A stretch of 38,463 nucleotides of DNA, taken from the NCBI GenBank assembly GCA_032718475.1, contig JAUCBJ010003241.1:1-38463 (forward strand), in the 5' to 3' direction. The number at the start of each line of letters is the position of its first letter. Position 1 is the first letter of the stretch. Below, in pieces: positions 20,460 through 31,296 of the stretch. Origin of the DNA: Nemertoderma westbladi (Eukaryota; Xenacoelomorpha; Nemertodermatida; Nemertodermatidae). Below the pieces are notes generated by a model. That model ran no database searches, was not told the origin of the DNA, and saw only the letters and a list, made by a program, of their open reading frames with translations. A program made the position numbers and the translations under genes.

Positions 20460-21276
20460 CAAAAATATATCACAGAGTACACCCCAGGACTAAGAATACT
20501 CAATTTCTCTTAGAATCATCATACGAACGAAGAATACTTACATAAACCTAATTGAGTATTTATTAAATATAGTGGATTTAGTATTTTTGATAGTGTGCAT
20601 CTGGGTTATCTACAATTTCATTTGTAGTCATGGTAACCTGTGAAGGAATGGCGTCTGAAATGCCATTTAGATGTCACTTGTTATTTTAAAGTATTGTAGA
20701 ACTGTAGTCACATTATGATTGCTTTTCATTGACCTAAATATTTTGTCATAATTTTGGAACAGAGTGGAATGAGATTAAAATGTTGAAAAAGAAAAATATT
20801 TCACACATGGGTATAACTTTGGTACCATATATATAACCGTTATAACAAAACAAGTTTCGCTCTCAGTATATCAAAAATTTTCAAAACTAATATTCAACAA
20901 TTTGTGGCATTTTGTTTCTAAAATAATGATATTGTTCTAGAATGGTAGCTATTTTTCTAAAACATGTCAGTTTTAATTTAGCACCGCTCCCATGGCAACA
21001 ATAATTATATTCCAGAATTTTATGTCACATTTAGAATTGTAAGACCAGTAGCTTATCTTTTTCAGAAGACGCGATAAATTTATATTGAGTTCTTAGACTA
21101 CTACAGCATGTTTGATATTTTGCCATTTCCATGACAACCGGTGATAACACCAAGTCAGCTACCGATTCAGATTTGTTATCATATCAAAATGAATGACCGA
21201 AACATAGGTGTTCCCAAAAACATAAGTTCCAGATGGTTACCAAAAAGTATCCCCTATGCTGACTGGCCCATGGACT
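20460..21276 (-). repeat. Right arm of the long inverted repeat
   Basis: About 817 bases, the reverse complement of the left arm. The inner edge matches CCAAAAATATATCAC of the left arm (reverse complement of 18275-18289) and the outer edge ends CCCATGGACTA. Both outer ends abut TATA-like sequence, so a TA target duplication is possible but unprovable in AT-rich DNA. Confidence 0.9.
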
Positions 21277-22208
21277 AATATATTTGTTGTGTAATAATAA
21301 GACTGGTCGCAGTACTTAATTTATACAGAAAAACGAAATTAATGTGTGTGTCTGACTTCGGCTATACCCATCTTGTTGAAAATAAATATCGCTTACTATA
21401 GCTCATTAAAAAGCTAATATTGATCTCGATAAAAAAATCTGACGAATCGAAACTACATTTTTTACATTAACCATTAATACTTTCGCGGTCACTATAAAAT
21501 TTGTGGCCGAGCCAAACTGGTTTTGAAATTGACGAATTTTATAGATACCGTAGTTTGAAAAGGATGCGAATATTTGTCAAAATGTATAATCAGTTTTTTA
21601 TCAGCTTAACATGGAATAGCTTTTTATATATGTATTTATATTTGTATATGCATCTTGATGCACCTCTTTGACATCTATGTCAAGCGAGCTGGGAAGAAGA
21701 GGCTACTGACCAGACCCTCTAAATACCATATTGAAGCTTTATATTTTATTTATATTTTACTTGTGTATTATTGACCAGACCTTTATATTACCAAAATAAT
21801 GTAACCTGCATAATCTTGTAACATGTGTTAACTTTCGCTTATTGTTTTGGTTCCCCAACACGTCTCTGTAACCTGCTCCTTTGCTAACCTGTCCCTTTAA
21901 ATGGAAATGGGACCAGTCAATGCGTCTGGTCCACCGATCCAGTCAATTGAGCAATGAGTCCAGTCAGTAAGTAGCCTTTGCCGAACTCGGACTGTGGAAA
22001 GGAGATTCCTGTTCTCCATAGTTGTTGCAATTTCGTTTCTCTCAAGTCCAGTATCCCTTTCAAATTGGTCAATATATGTTATAGCCGATAGTCCACTGCT
22101 ACGCTTTTCTTGTGTTGGTTGCTGGAAAAGTAGATCTTGTATGACCTCAGCATGTATACTTCTCCAGCAGTGCCCACTGAATCTTAATCTACATTCACAT
22201 AGAACTCA
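21277..22208. other. Unassigned intergenic sequence
   Basis: No supported gene. Moderately AT-rich unique-looking sequence; the only longer ORF (73 codons at 21994-22215) shows no family motif. Confidence 0.5.
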
Positions 22209-22738
22209 GCATTAGTGTTATTTTGTACAAAGCTCAGCGCTAGTGTTATTTTGCACCATGAAGCTCGGCGCTAGTGTTATTTTGCACCATAAAGTTCAGC
22301 GCTAGTGTTATTTTGCACCATAAAGTTCGGCACTAGTGTTATTTTGCACCATAAAGCATGGCGTTAGTGTTATTTTGCACCATAAAGCTCGGCACTGGTG
22401 TTATTTTGCACCATAAAGCTCGGCGCTAGTGTTATTTTGCACCATAAAGCGCGGCTTAGTGTTATTTTGCACCATAAAGCCCGGTACCAGTGTTATTATG
22501 CACCATAAAGCTCGGCGCTAGTGTTATTTTGCACCATAAAGCGCGGCGTTAGTGTTATTTTTCACCATAAAGCCCAGCCTTAGTGTTATTTTGCACCATA
22601 AAGCTCGGCGATTGTGATATTTTGCACCATAAAGATCGGTGCTAGTGTTATTTTGCTCCATAAAGCGCGGCATTAGTGTTATTTTGCACCCAAAAGTGCA
22701 GTGTTATTGTTATTTTGCAGGATAAAGCTCGGTGCTTA
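22209..22738. repeat. 31-bp tandem minisatellite (about 17 units)
   Basis: About 17 copies of a 31-base unit built around TTATTTTGCACCATAAAG followed by a variable (C/G)TCGGCGCTAGTG part. The AT-rich half is well conserved, while the GC-rich half varies from unit to unit. The unit differs in sequence from the 31-bp unit at 10888-11191. Nothing coding is apparent. Confidence 0.95.
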
Positions 22739-23094
22739 CATCAATAAATTATGATGACGGGTTTAATTATTATTGCTGCATAACTGGATTGTAATAAAGA
22801 AATAGGCCTACATTCAAATTACAATAAAATACAAAAAAATATAAAAACCATGATATCAAATCGCCCATATGTGGCACAAATTATAACTTGGAACCAAAAC
22901 CCTTGGCATTGGAATAACAGTGGGAAAAAATTAATTAAAATAAAATATCTAAATTCGTATTGGTTTTTGTTTTGTATGGAAGCCCATATGGAGTCAATTT
23001 TTGGGTGTAATACCCTAAAATATACTGTTTACTTGTGTCAATGTTGCATGATAACGTCATAAAAAATGGTAGACATTTATCGACTTACTGAAAA
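22739..23094. other. Unassigned AT-rich sequence
   Basis: No gene supported. It lies between the minisatellite and the Helitron-like element. Confidence 0.5.
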
Positions 23095-23506
23095 CTAGAA
23101 ACGGGCCTAGCGGCCCGTGAAGGAACCGCCTGGTCAACCACATTCAACTAAAACGAAGTCGTTATTAGTCGAGATTTATCGAGTTTCAGTTCTGGCCAAT
23201 CAGAGCGTCCCAATCTTAAACCTCCGGTCTAACAGGGTTGTGTCCCAATCATGGTATTGAGACTAAGGTGAGGGATGTTCCTAGCGAGTATGGACGAGTT
23301 TTGTTTAATTCTAGTCGAGATATATCGACTTTCAGTTTCGGCCAATAAGAGCATCCCATTCGTAGACCCCATGTCCCTTGTGTCTGAAATTTGTTAGTTA
23401 CCTTACGTATATATCGTCAAAAAATTAGGAAAATCGTTAGAGCCGTTTCAAATTTGATCACTCAGTCACTCACTCATTGTCAACACGGTTTTATTTCTAG
23501 GTATGA
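23095..23506 (-). mobile_element. Non-autonomous Helitron candidate (412 bp)
   Basis: Read on the minus strand, the element starts TCATACCTAGAAATAAAACC just after an A and ends CTAG just before a T, as Helitrons do when they insert between A and T. A GC-rich hairpin, CGGGCC-GCTA-GGCCCG, lies three bases before the terminal CTAG, the expected 3' signature. The 5' part carries GAGTGAGTGACTGAGTGA, a short-repeat start often seen in such elements. An internal block of about 60 bases containing TTGGCC and a GAGATATATCGA-type sequence is duplicated imperfectly (near 23170 and 23310). There is no coding sequence, so mobility would depend on an enzyme from elsewhere. Confidence 0.6.
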
Positions 23507-24397
23507 TTCCTTATAGAAAGTAACCTGGGGTTCCTAATAATAATTTTTCACTAAATTATAACAGGGAAAATAACAAAAAATATTCAGTTTTCACTAAAAT
23601 ATAATAATTATATACCAGTAAAATATATTAATTATCACGAATATATATTAAATATTACTAACTGAAGGAAAGGAGCAGGTTACAGTGGGACATTATTTAT
23701 TCTAAGCAAAGCAATAAGAAAAATCAATAGACGAGGTTACAGTTTTATTTTTGTAGAAAACAATTTTAGTGGAAGAATTATATATATTTTAGTGACAAAA
23801 ATATAGAGAGAAAAAACTATTTCGTTAAAAATCGATTAAGAAGTGGAAAAAGCAATTATTGTTTTAGCGACCAATTAAAACGAATACGTAAAAAAATTGA
23901 AAGAAATTCCTGGTTAAAAAGATCCCGCTATCTCTGTTAATTTCGTCAACTTCCTTCATATATTGACTGAAGCAATTACACCCAGAAAATAAACGGATAT
24001 AATAATTGATCTTAAAAAAAGTAATGCTATAATCTGAAAATTGGCTTAACGCAGTCAGCCAATTCTCTATCGTATAACAATAGATTGCTCTTTATCTATT
24101 TATATATTTTTTAACATGTAGATCGGGCATGTCTTGAACCATATCATCAATAATAGAAGTTGCATGAGTAAATATTTTGTTTTAATCGGGTAAAAGCCAT
24201 GTTTTAGTGAATATTAGAAAATTCATGAACAGTTAAGTTGTTTAGTTAAGTTTAGTTAAGTTGGACTGTGTGAACAACCGTGCCAAATAAATATATTAAA
24301 TTAAATAGCAATGTGAATAGATAGTGGTTGCACTACAAGCATTAGATACAATTTATAGGAAATTCGTCATTGGTAGCAACGATAGGTTTGAGGTCAA
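23507..24397 (-). other. Downstream flank and probable 3' UTR of the PH-domain gene
   Basis: AT-rich sequence with no independent gene. It lies 3' of the PH-protein stop on the minus strand. ATTAAA on the minus strand near 24183 might serve as a polyadenylation signal, with low confidence. Confidence 0.4.
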
Positions 24398-26326
24398 TCA
24401 GTGTAGGCTAGAGTTAACACTTCCATGAGTATCAGAATGAGAAACACTGAGCCCAGGAAATGGCTCCAAATTCAACTTGAAATTAAGTTCTGACATCACA
24501 ATGTAATCACTTTCGAAATCAGTATCAATATCAGTGTCAATATCACATTGCTGAATAATTTGGTATGTGGGCTCCGACACATTACCACTGAATATATATG
24601 TGTCTCTAAATTCATCACACTTTGATGACGAATTTCTACCATTCGACCATGTGCACTGTGCATACACTCCCACTTCTTTATTATCGATGTCGAAGCCATC
24701 TCCACAATTTTCAACCTCATCCTCACTGAGAGTCAGTGGTGTGGCGACTCCACCATCATTACATCCACCAATTTGAACCTCAATAGATGCTGCTGAGTCA
24801 TTCATACTCATTGAGTCATCATTGTATGAAGCAGATGGAGCGAAAGACGGTTGACTCAATGGTTTTAATTGAACAGTCTGACTTGGAAAATCTAATGTAA
24901 CTCTATTCAAAGAATCATCACCCGACAATGGATTCTTATGTGTATCAACCACCACTTGTTCTTGAAGCTTGCTGACAAGTTTTTGTATATTTTGAACTTT
25001 CTTTTCTACCATAGCTGTTAGGGTGCCAGATCTCAGTACAACTGCTAATTCATTCTGCATCTCAGTAATGATTCCTATAGCTTCATTCAGCACTTTAATC
25101 TTTACATTATCATCTAGAATTGGAGTTATTTGGCTGACGGAAGAGGTTTGTGCTCGTTTTCTACCAGAAGCTTCAAAAATTGCTTCATACCATGAGTCAG
25201 TTTCCAATTCAATATCTTTTGATGGAATTCCCGAAGAGTGCTTTATACGAAAATAATAATCTTTGGATCGAGTCTTAATTAAAATTGAATTGTATTTAAT
25301 CCTGTAGAAGGAAACTGACTCATCAAGAGAAATTAAATTCAGAGCTGTATTACTTTCCTCCTCTCCTATTCTATAGTAAGCCAATTCTCCTTGGCGAATC
25401 CTAATCCAACGTGTAACCCAAGAAACAAACTTTCCAGAATTCTTCTTCTCCATGGTACCTTCTTTAATTATCAGCAAACTTTGTCCAATATTATCACTGG
25501 AATTAAGTTGAATTCCACTGGTTGGTATGTTCTTCTTTATTATCACATTCAACAGCCTGCATAATTTTTCTTTCTCATCCAGAGAGTTCGCATCTAGTTC
25601 AATGTCATATTTTCCTATGTATATGATACAACAGAGACCATGCTCACTTTGAAGGTTTCTTACTTGTGCAAAGTCAAACTTCTGGCTAACAACACCCTTT
25701 TCAATAAAACGTAGGACATTTTTACCAAAATCTAACTGAAGAACAAATGGATTCGATCGGTTACGTACGTATTTGTAAACAGCAAAATTTAGAATTTGTT
25801 TTTCAGTGAAAGCCGAAGCAACATCCTGTATGTCCGTCTGCTCACGTTCATCAGTCGCTTCTATTTGCTCAAATTTAGAGTATAATTGAGCATCTCCAAC
25901 TGATATTCTGTTTAAATTCTTCCTTTTGATGGCACCATGGCGCCCTGGCGCCCTTTTGATTACAATTGGCTGCTCTACAGCAGGGGCATCTTCATCCAAT
26001 TCTGATATATGTTGAGCTGATTTCAGAATAGGAGAATCACTACGTGTATTACCTCTAAATTTTCTTCTGAATAAGTTTAAAACTGAAACCATTTTCCCTT
26101 TATGACATTCTTCCATCAATCCTCCAATCATCGTCCTGTTCTTCATTGCGATCTTCCCATTCTGTGGGGATGACATTAGACTCTTGAATTTAGCCTCTTC
26201 CTTTGCCACTAACAAGGACTGGTCCTGTGTAATTTTTCCATCTCTCACCTGCCCCATCACCCGTAACTGCTGCTCATTTGATAGCAGAGGAACATCATGC
26301 TGCAAAGTTGATCTTCTTTTTTCCAT
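24398..26326 (-). CDS. PH-domain protein of unknown family, intronless
   Basis: A 642-residue product from ATG 26326 to TGA 24398, with no intron. I do not recognise the family. A basic N-terminal segment (LFRRKFRG about 85) and a linker lead to a PH-like fold candidate at about 190-265. A clear pleckstrin-homology domain follows at about 283-390: LLIIKEGTMEKKNSGKFVSW start, WVTRWIRIR, and a C-terminal helix containing DSWYEAIFEA. PH domains bind phosphoinositides or proteins at membranes. Residues about 405-460 look like a short coiled coil (LNEAIGIITEMQNEL and KLVSKLQEQ). The acidic, Ser/Asn-rich tail has several tyrosines, including YIVM (608-611), which fits the YxxM motif bound by the PI3-kinase p85 SH2 domain. 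This suggests a cytoplasmic membrane-recruited adaptor, but that is inference. Composition matches the AT-rich surroundings. Confidence 0.8.
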   Translation of the reverse strand: MEKRRSTLQHDVPLLSNEQQLRVMGQVRDGKITQDQSLLVAKEEAKFKSLMSSPQNGKIAMKNRTMIGGLMEECHKGKMVSVLNLFRRKFRGNTRSDSPILKSAQHISELDEDAPAVEQPIVIKRAPGRHGAIKRKNLNRISVGDAQLYSKFEQIEATDEREQTDIQDVASAFTEKQILNFAVYKYVRNRSNPFVLQLDFGKNVLRFIEKGVVSQKFDFAQVRNLQSEHGLCCIIYIGKYDIELDANSLDEKEKLCRLLNVIIKKNIPTSGIQLNSSDNIGQSLLIIKEGTMEKKNSGKFVSWVTRWIRIRQGELAYYRIGEEESNTALNLISLDESVSFYRIKYNSILIKTRSKDYYFRIKHSSGIPSKDIELETDSWYEAIFEASGRKRAQTSSVSQITPILDDNVKIKVLNEAIGIITEMQNELAVVLRSGTLTAMVEKKVQNIQKLVSKLQEQVVVDTHKNPLSGDDSLNRVTLDFPSQTVQLKPLSQPSFAPSASYNDDSMSMNDSAASIEVQIGGCNDGGVATPLTLSEDEVENCGDGFDIDNKEVGVYAQCTWSNGRNSSSKCDEFRDTYIFSGNVSEPTYQIIQQCDIDTDIDTDFESDYIVMSELNFKLNLEPFPGLSVSHSDTHGSVNSSLH

Positions 26327-27202
26327 AAAGTTGTTTGTATATTATCAAATCCAAATATTAGGTGCCTTACTAAACGAATTTGCCTCCTCATAAAAACCAA
26401 CTTACACGAATACTAAATAAATTAATTAACAAATGGAAAACAACAAAAAATATGTAAATGTAACATTCCAGTTACTCAGAAACAAAGCATGGACGATGGA
26501 TGTGGAAGGTTTTTGGGGAAACATGCATTAGGCAAGCAATAGGGAACTCAAATGTTCTATATGTTGGAGATTTTCCGACATAGTGGTGTGTTCCTGTCTG
26601 TAAATAATAATATTTCTCCATGGCTAACGAGTAGTGCCGCACTAGAAGCTGGTTGGCCATTAGGGCTGTTCCAAGGGGCTAGTTACTGTACATTACTCAT
26701 TTATCTTAATTTCATTAATCATTCTTCCTCACTTTGACTTTGGGATTGCTCTCTAGTGACAATTCCCGCATTGGCCTCTTATGAATACCTTCAGCTGAGG
26801 TGCGAATCCTACCGGCCAGTTGAGTATAGGAGTCTGGGGAGTATAATTCTGGGGGACCCACTGGAAATAAGTAAGTAGTCAGACTTTATGTGTATTCAGT
26901 GGCCTAATAGCAAAAAAACATTACCCTTCTCTCTCCCAGTGATATGAGAGGAGGGAAGTCAATTTTTTAAAGTATAATATTACATATTATACATGAAACA
27001 CACAGAGCTTTTTATCCCATGAAGTATAACAATCCTCCTTCGCTAAACAAATTATTCATCCCAGCGGGTAAAAAGCACCATTTGTTTTCCATCTAATAGT
27101 ATTTAGGTTTTGTCTCATAATTTAATATTTCTGGCGTAAGTTCTTAATCTATACGAAAAAGTTATTCTCAGAATAATTTTCTACCAAATCACTAAGTGTA
27201 AA
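26327..27202. other. 5' flank of the PH-domain gene, otherwise unassigned
   Basis: No supported gene. It includes the presumed leader and promoter of the PH-protein gene on the minus strand. No TATA box or CpG-rich segment stands out. Confidence 0.45.
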
Positions 27203-27287
27203 AATATAATTAAATTATGATTTATTGCAATTTAATTGGTTAAAATTTAACCAATTAAATCAATAAATCATAATTTAATTATATTTG
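27203..27287. repeat. Near-perfect AT-rich palindrome (about 40-bp arms)
   Basis: AATATAATTAAATTATGATT at the left is mirrored by AATCATAATTTAATTATATT at the right. The centre TTAAAATTTAA folds with almost no loop; the arms differ only by a 2-3 base indel (TTGCAATTT against TTGATTT). It can extrude as a cruciform or fold as a hairpin and may be a tiny foldback element. Confidence 0.85.
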
Positions 27288-28340
27288 TAAGATAAATTAC
27301 ATTTAATGTAGCACGAAGTGGGGTCTTCGCGCTTATCTGAGATAAATGTCAACTATCACAAAGGGTTACATACAAAAAATTTATAAAGTTTTACCTTCAT
27401 AAATTGCGTCAAGAGCGGCAGACTGGCAAACTGCATGCTTATGGATCATACCCTTACAAGGACTCAGCTTAAAGCTCTAGTAAATACCGGTAAAGTATAA
27501 GCTGGAAAGGGTTAGAAATAATGAATTTGGAAAATCTGTAGTTAGTCTTCGACGAAGTTGTAGATATGTGCCAAGTTAAGTCTGAAAGGATAATAACATT
27601 GAATTGGTATGACTTCACTTTCAGATATTTGGCTCTTTAGTGGCAGACAGTGAGATAAACCTGTAAATTGGTCGACATAATACAGTACGACTGAGTAAGT
27701 CTGCCTGTATGTTAACTTTCTAAATATCAGTCCTACATCACATGAATTAACTGACTGACCCACCGACCCACCGACAGACACACGGTTATCATGTATAATA
27801 ATAATATCGTAAATTTCATGTATCGCTCCACAAAATAGTTTTTATGTAATTGTTTTCAACGTACGTATAGAATATGGCGCGAATATTTGAGGCTCTCTAC
27901 TTTGATTTGGCACAGCTCTGATGCGAATACTCAGGTAATATCGCACGTTAATTTAAATTCGCAATTATCACCTTATTAATCACAATGTATCATCTTGCGA
28001 CATGATAATCTATCCCTTTAATCAAAAACTGTATCACTCTAGTAAACAATCTGCGGTTTCATTTACAAATATGGTGCGAGATACATGTCTGCCTGACTGG
28101 ATAAATGTTTGAAGGCTAATAACGCTGTCAAAATAACGCTGACCAAACTTCTAAGTTCTAGTATACTCTGTAACCAGTAAAGCAAACAGTCCATCGAAGT
28201 TGGAGGCGATCCGAAGGCTCCTCTTTCGATAGCAGCTACCCGAGGGTGGAGTGGAGGAGGAGAGGGGGAGGGGGGGGATACACCTATTTGCTACCCGAGG
28301 ATAGGGGTGGGCACTACACTGCTATCCCAAGTTTTGCTCC
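27288..28340. other. Unassigned intergenic sequence
   Basis: No gene supported. A short imperfect duplication around CTACCCGAGG(G/A)TGG occurs near 28237 and 28292, next to a G/A-rich stretch. Confidence 0.5.
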
Positions 28341-28372
28341 CAGTAATTCAACTCCAACTGAGCTAGCGTGCC
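28341..28372 (-). other. tRNA-like A-box sequence
   Basis: The minus strand reads TAGCTCAGTTGGA (plus coordinates 28352-28364), matching the internal A box of tRNA genes, preceded by GCACGC. No B box or pairing acceptor stem follows at the right distance. It is at best the head of an old tRNA-derived SINE. Confidence 0.3.
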
Positions 28373-28817
28373 TCTTTGATAAAGAGAGATGGGGTCGCTG
28401 AGACTGTAATAAAGTGTGAAATAAAATCGAGTGGGGAACCTAGCATTTCTCCTGTCTGCCGTTAGAGGGCGAAATGTCTGAAAGTGAAAATCTTTTCACA
28501 TTTCGTTGTTTTCAATCAGTTAAAACTGAAACTTGACAGATATGTACCAGGTGATAAGCTGTATGATTGTGATCATGCTGAGTCGTCTGAAATTCTTCAA
28601 ACACCAGATTGACTCGTCTACGGTTACCATGTCTGCCACTATAGGGTAAAAAATTACTGAGCCGAATCGGTGTAGATTGAAGGAGGCTGCATTGTGTGTG
28701 ATAAAGCGCTTAGTGAATATGAATAATTGATTCCAAGCTGGGCAAAATATGGGATTATATAATATTGTTGATGTGTTGTGGTGTAGTGTCTTTCCTTTTA
28801 CTAGCACCCTTATTGGT

Positions 28818-28905
28818 AGTGCACTGTCCTAATGGATACAACACCAGATCTGTATTCAAAATTTAGTATTTGGCGGCGCAGGTTCAAATCCGAGGAAAGA
28901 CTCTA
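28818..28905 (+). repeat. tRNA-derived SINE or tRNA pseudogene candidate
   Basis: TGTCCTAATGGATA (about 28826-28839) resembles the A box of Arg-type tRNAs, and GGTTCAAATCC (28881-28891) is a good B box, about 42 bases further on. The T-arm and acceptor stem do not pair well, so this is not a functional tRNA gene. A SINE head is the better reading, but no tail or second copy was found. Confidence 0.4.
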
Positions 28906-29847
28906 TCAATTTCGCACTGCCGTGTACACTTTATTGCAAGTCACAATATACTTTATACTTTATAGCTCACACAATCCTGACGGTACAATGGGAACCTGAC
29001 TTCTGTTGAGGAGGGGGGGGGGGGGGGGGGGGGTTAAGGAGAGGGTTGCATAGTTATTGAGTATGCATGAACCCTTGGGAGTTAATGTGACGTCCTCCCA
29101 TCCTTACAGGTAACAGCCAAGAGACCAAGTGCTGTGTGAGGGCCACTTCTGCTATTTTAAACACATCAAAACAATACAAGCCAATACTAACTAGATACAA
29201 GCAAAATCAACACAGTTGAAATTAATGAAACACAACCCAAACATTGTTAATACAACACAAACACAAACTAACCGATTTGGGAAACTAGATATGTATTATA
29301 TTGGGTTTAACCGAACCCGTATCTATTTTATTGTGATGTGCGATGGATGGTACATACACAAACAGGACATAGAAAGTGAAACTTTGTAACATAAACAGAA
29401 TGTTGCGCAAACGAGAGCTTATGCAAACAGGATGATCACACAGACATGACGTTAGACAAACACATTTAAATTTGGCCTAACGTGTTGATGGCGTACAGTC
29501 CTATTTTCTTAATGTCTCAACCACACCCACCCACCCTACAAACAACGCAGCCTTATAGCCAGCCTACCATACTCATTTAAACCACATACGTAATATACAT
29601 AATATTCGTAGATAACAAACAACCCTATCATATTCTTTCATTAAGTCATACCGTTAATTTCACTAATATTCAAGATTAAATGCGAATAGAAATACCGGAG
29701 GTGTGGGAATTTCAACGTTAAACAACTACAAACGCGAGAGGGGCCTTAGTGCAGCAGAACTGCAAGCTATTTCATCGAACAAATATAATTATACTTTGGA
29801 GCTACTGATTGGCTGGTTATATATATATTCTGATATTGAGCTGAGAC
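28906..29847. other. Unassigned sequence with a 21-G tract
   Basis: No supported gene. There is a run of 21 G at 29013-29033. The rest is AC-rich, low in complexity in places (ACAAACACAAACTAACC type). Confidence 0.5.
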
Positions 29848-30112
29848 GGTAGCTGAGTCAGCGTCCTAGATGGGGTAGTAGCTGAGTCAGCGACCTATGG
29901 GGTAGTAGCCGAGTCATCGACCTATGGGGTAGTAGCTGAGTCAGCGACCTATGTGGTAGTAGCTGAATCAGCGACCTATGGGGTAGTAGCTGAGTCAGCG
30001 ACCTATGTGGTAGTAGCTGAGTCAGCGTCCTAGATGGGGTAGTAGCTGAGTCATGAGTCAGCGACCTATGTGGTAGTAGCTGAGTCAGCGACCTATGTGG
30101 TAGTAGCTGAGT

Positions 30113-31296
30113 CAGCGACCTATGTGGTAGTAGCTGAGTCAGCGACCTATGGGGTAGTAGCTGAGTCAACGACCTATGTGGTAGTAGCTGAGTCAGCGAC
30201 CTATGTGGTAGTAGCTGAGTCAGCGACCTATGTGGTAGTAGCTGAGTCAGCGACCTATGTGGTAGTAGCTGAGTCAGCGACCTATGCGGTAGTAGCTGAG
30301 TCAGCGACCTATGCGGTAGTAGCTGAGTCAGCGTCCTAGATGGGGCAGTAGGTGAGTCAGCGACCTATGTGGTAGTAGCTGAGTCAGCGACCTATGTGGT
30401 AGTAGCTGAGTCAACGACCTATGTGGTAGTAGCTGAGTCAGCGTCCTAGATGGGGTAGTAGCTGAGTCAGCGACCTATGTGGTAGTAGCTGAGTCAGCGA
30501 CCTATGTGGTAGTACTTGAGTCAGCGACCTATGTGGTAGTAGCTGAGTCAGCGACCTATGTGGTAGTAGCCGAGTCAGCGACCTATGGGGTAGTAGCCGA
30601 GTCATCGACCTATGGGGTAGTAGCTGAGTCAGCGACCTATGTGGTAGTAGCTGAGTCAGCGACCTATGTGGTAGTAGCTGAATCAGCGACCTATGTGGTA
30701 GTAGCTGAGTCAGCGACCTATGGGGTAGTAGCTGAGTCAGCGACCTATGTGGTAGTAGCTGAGTCAGCGTCCTAGATGGGGTAGTAGCTGAGTCATGAGT
30801 CAGCGACCTATGTGGTAGTAGCTGAGTCAGCGACCTATGTGGTAGTAGCTGAGTCAGCGACCTATGTGGTAGTAGCTGAGTCAGCGACCTATGTGGTAGT
30901 AGCTGAGTCAGCGACCTATGGGGTAGTAGCTGAGTCAGCGACCTATGCGGTAGTAGCTGAGTCAGCGTCCTAGATGGGGTAGTAGCTGAGTCGGCGACCT
31001 ATGTGGTAGTAGCTGAGTCAGCGACCTATGTGGTAGTAACTGAGTCAGCGTCCTAGATGGGGTAGTAGCTGAGTCAGCGACCTATGTGGTAGTAGCTGAG
31101 TCAGCGTCCTAGATGGGGTAGTAGCTGAGTCAGCGACCTATGTGGTAGTAGCTGAGTCAGCGTCCTAGATGGGGTAGTAGCTGAGTCAGCGACCTATGTG
31201 GTAGTAGCTGAATCAGCGACCTATGTGGTAGTAGCTGAGTCAGCGACCTATGCGGTAGTAGCTGAGTCAGCGTCCTAGATGGGGTAGTAGCTGAGA
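30113..31296 (+). repeat. Higher-order repeat copy 1 (1,184 bp) in the satellite
   Basis: This block recurs 1,184 bases further on, with the same order of unit variants (TTGAGTC, GAATCA, GTCGGCG, GAGACAG and others) and almost no differences. Boundaries were placed by where the variant order stops matching and are good to about one unit. Confidence 0.85.

Noticed and set aside
28818-28905. Functional tRNA gene
   Set aside because: A and B boxes are present, but the acceptor and T stems do not pair; a SINE or pseudogene is more likely.
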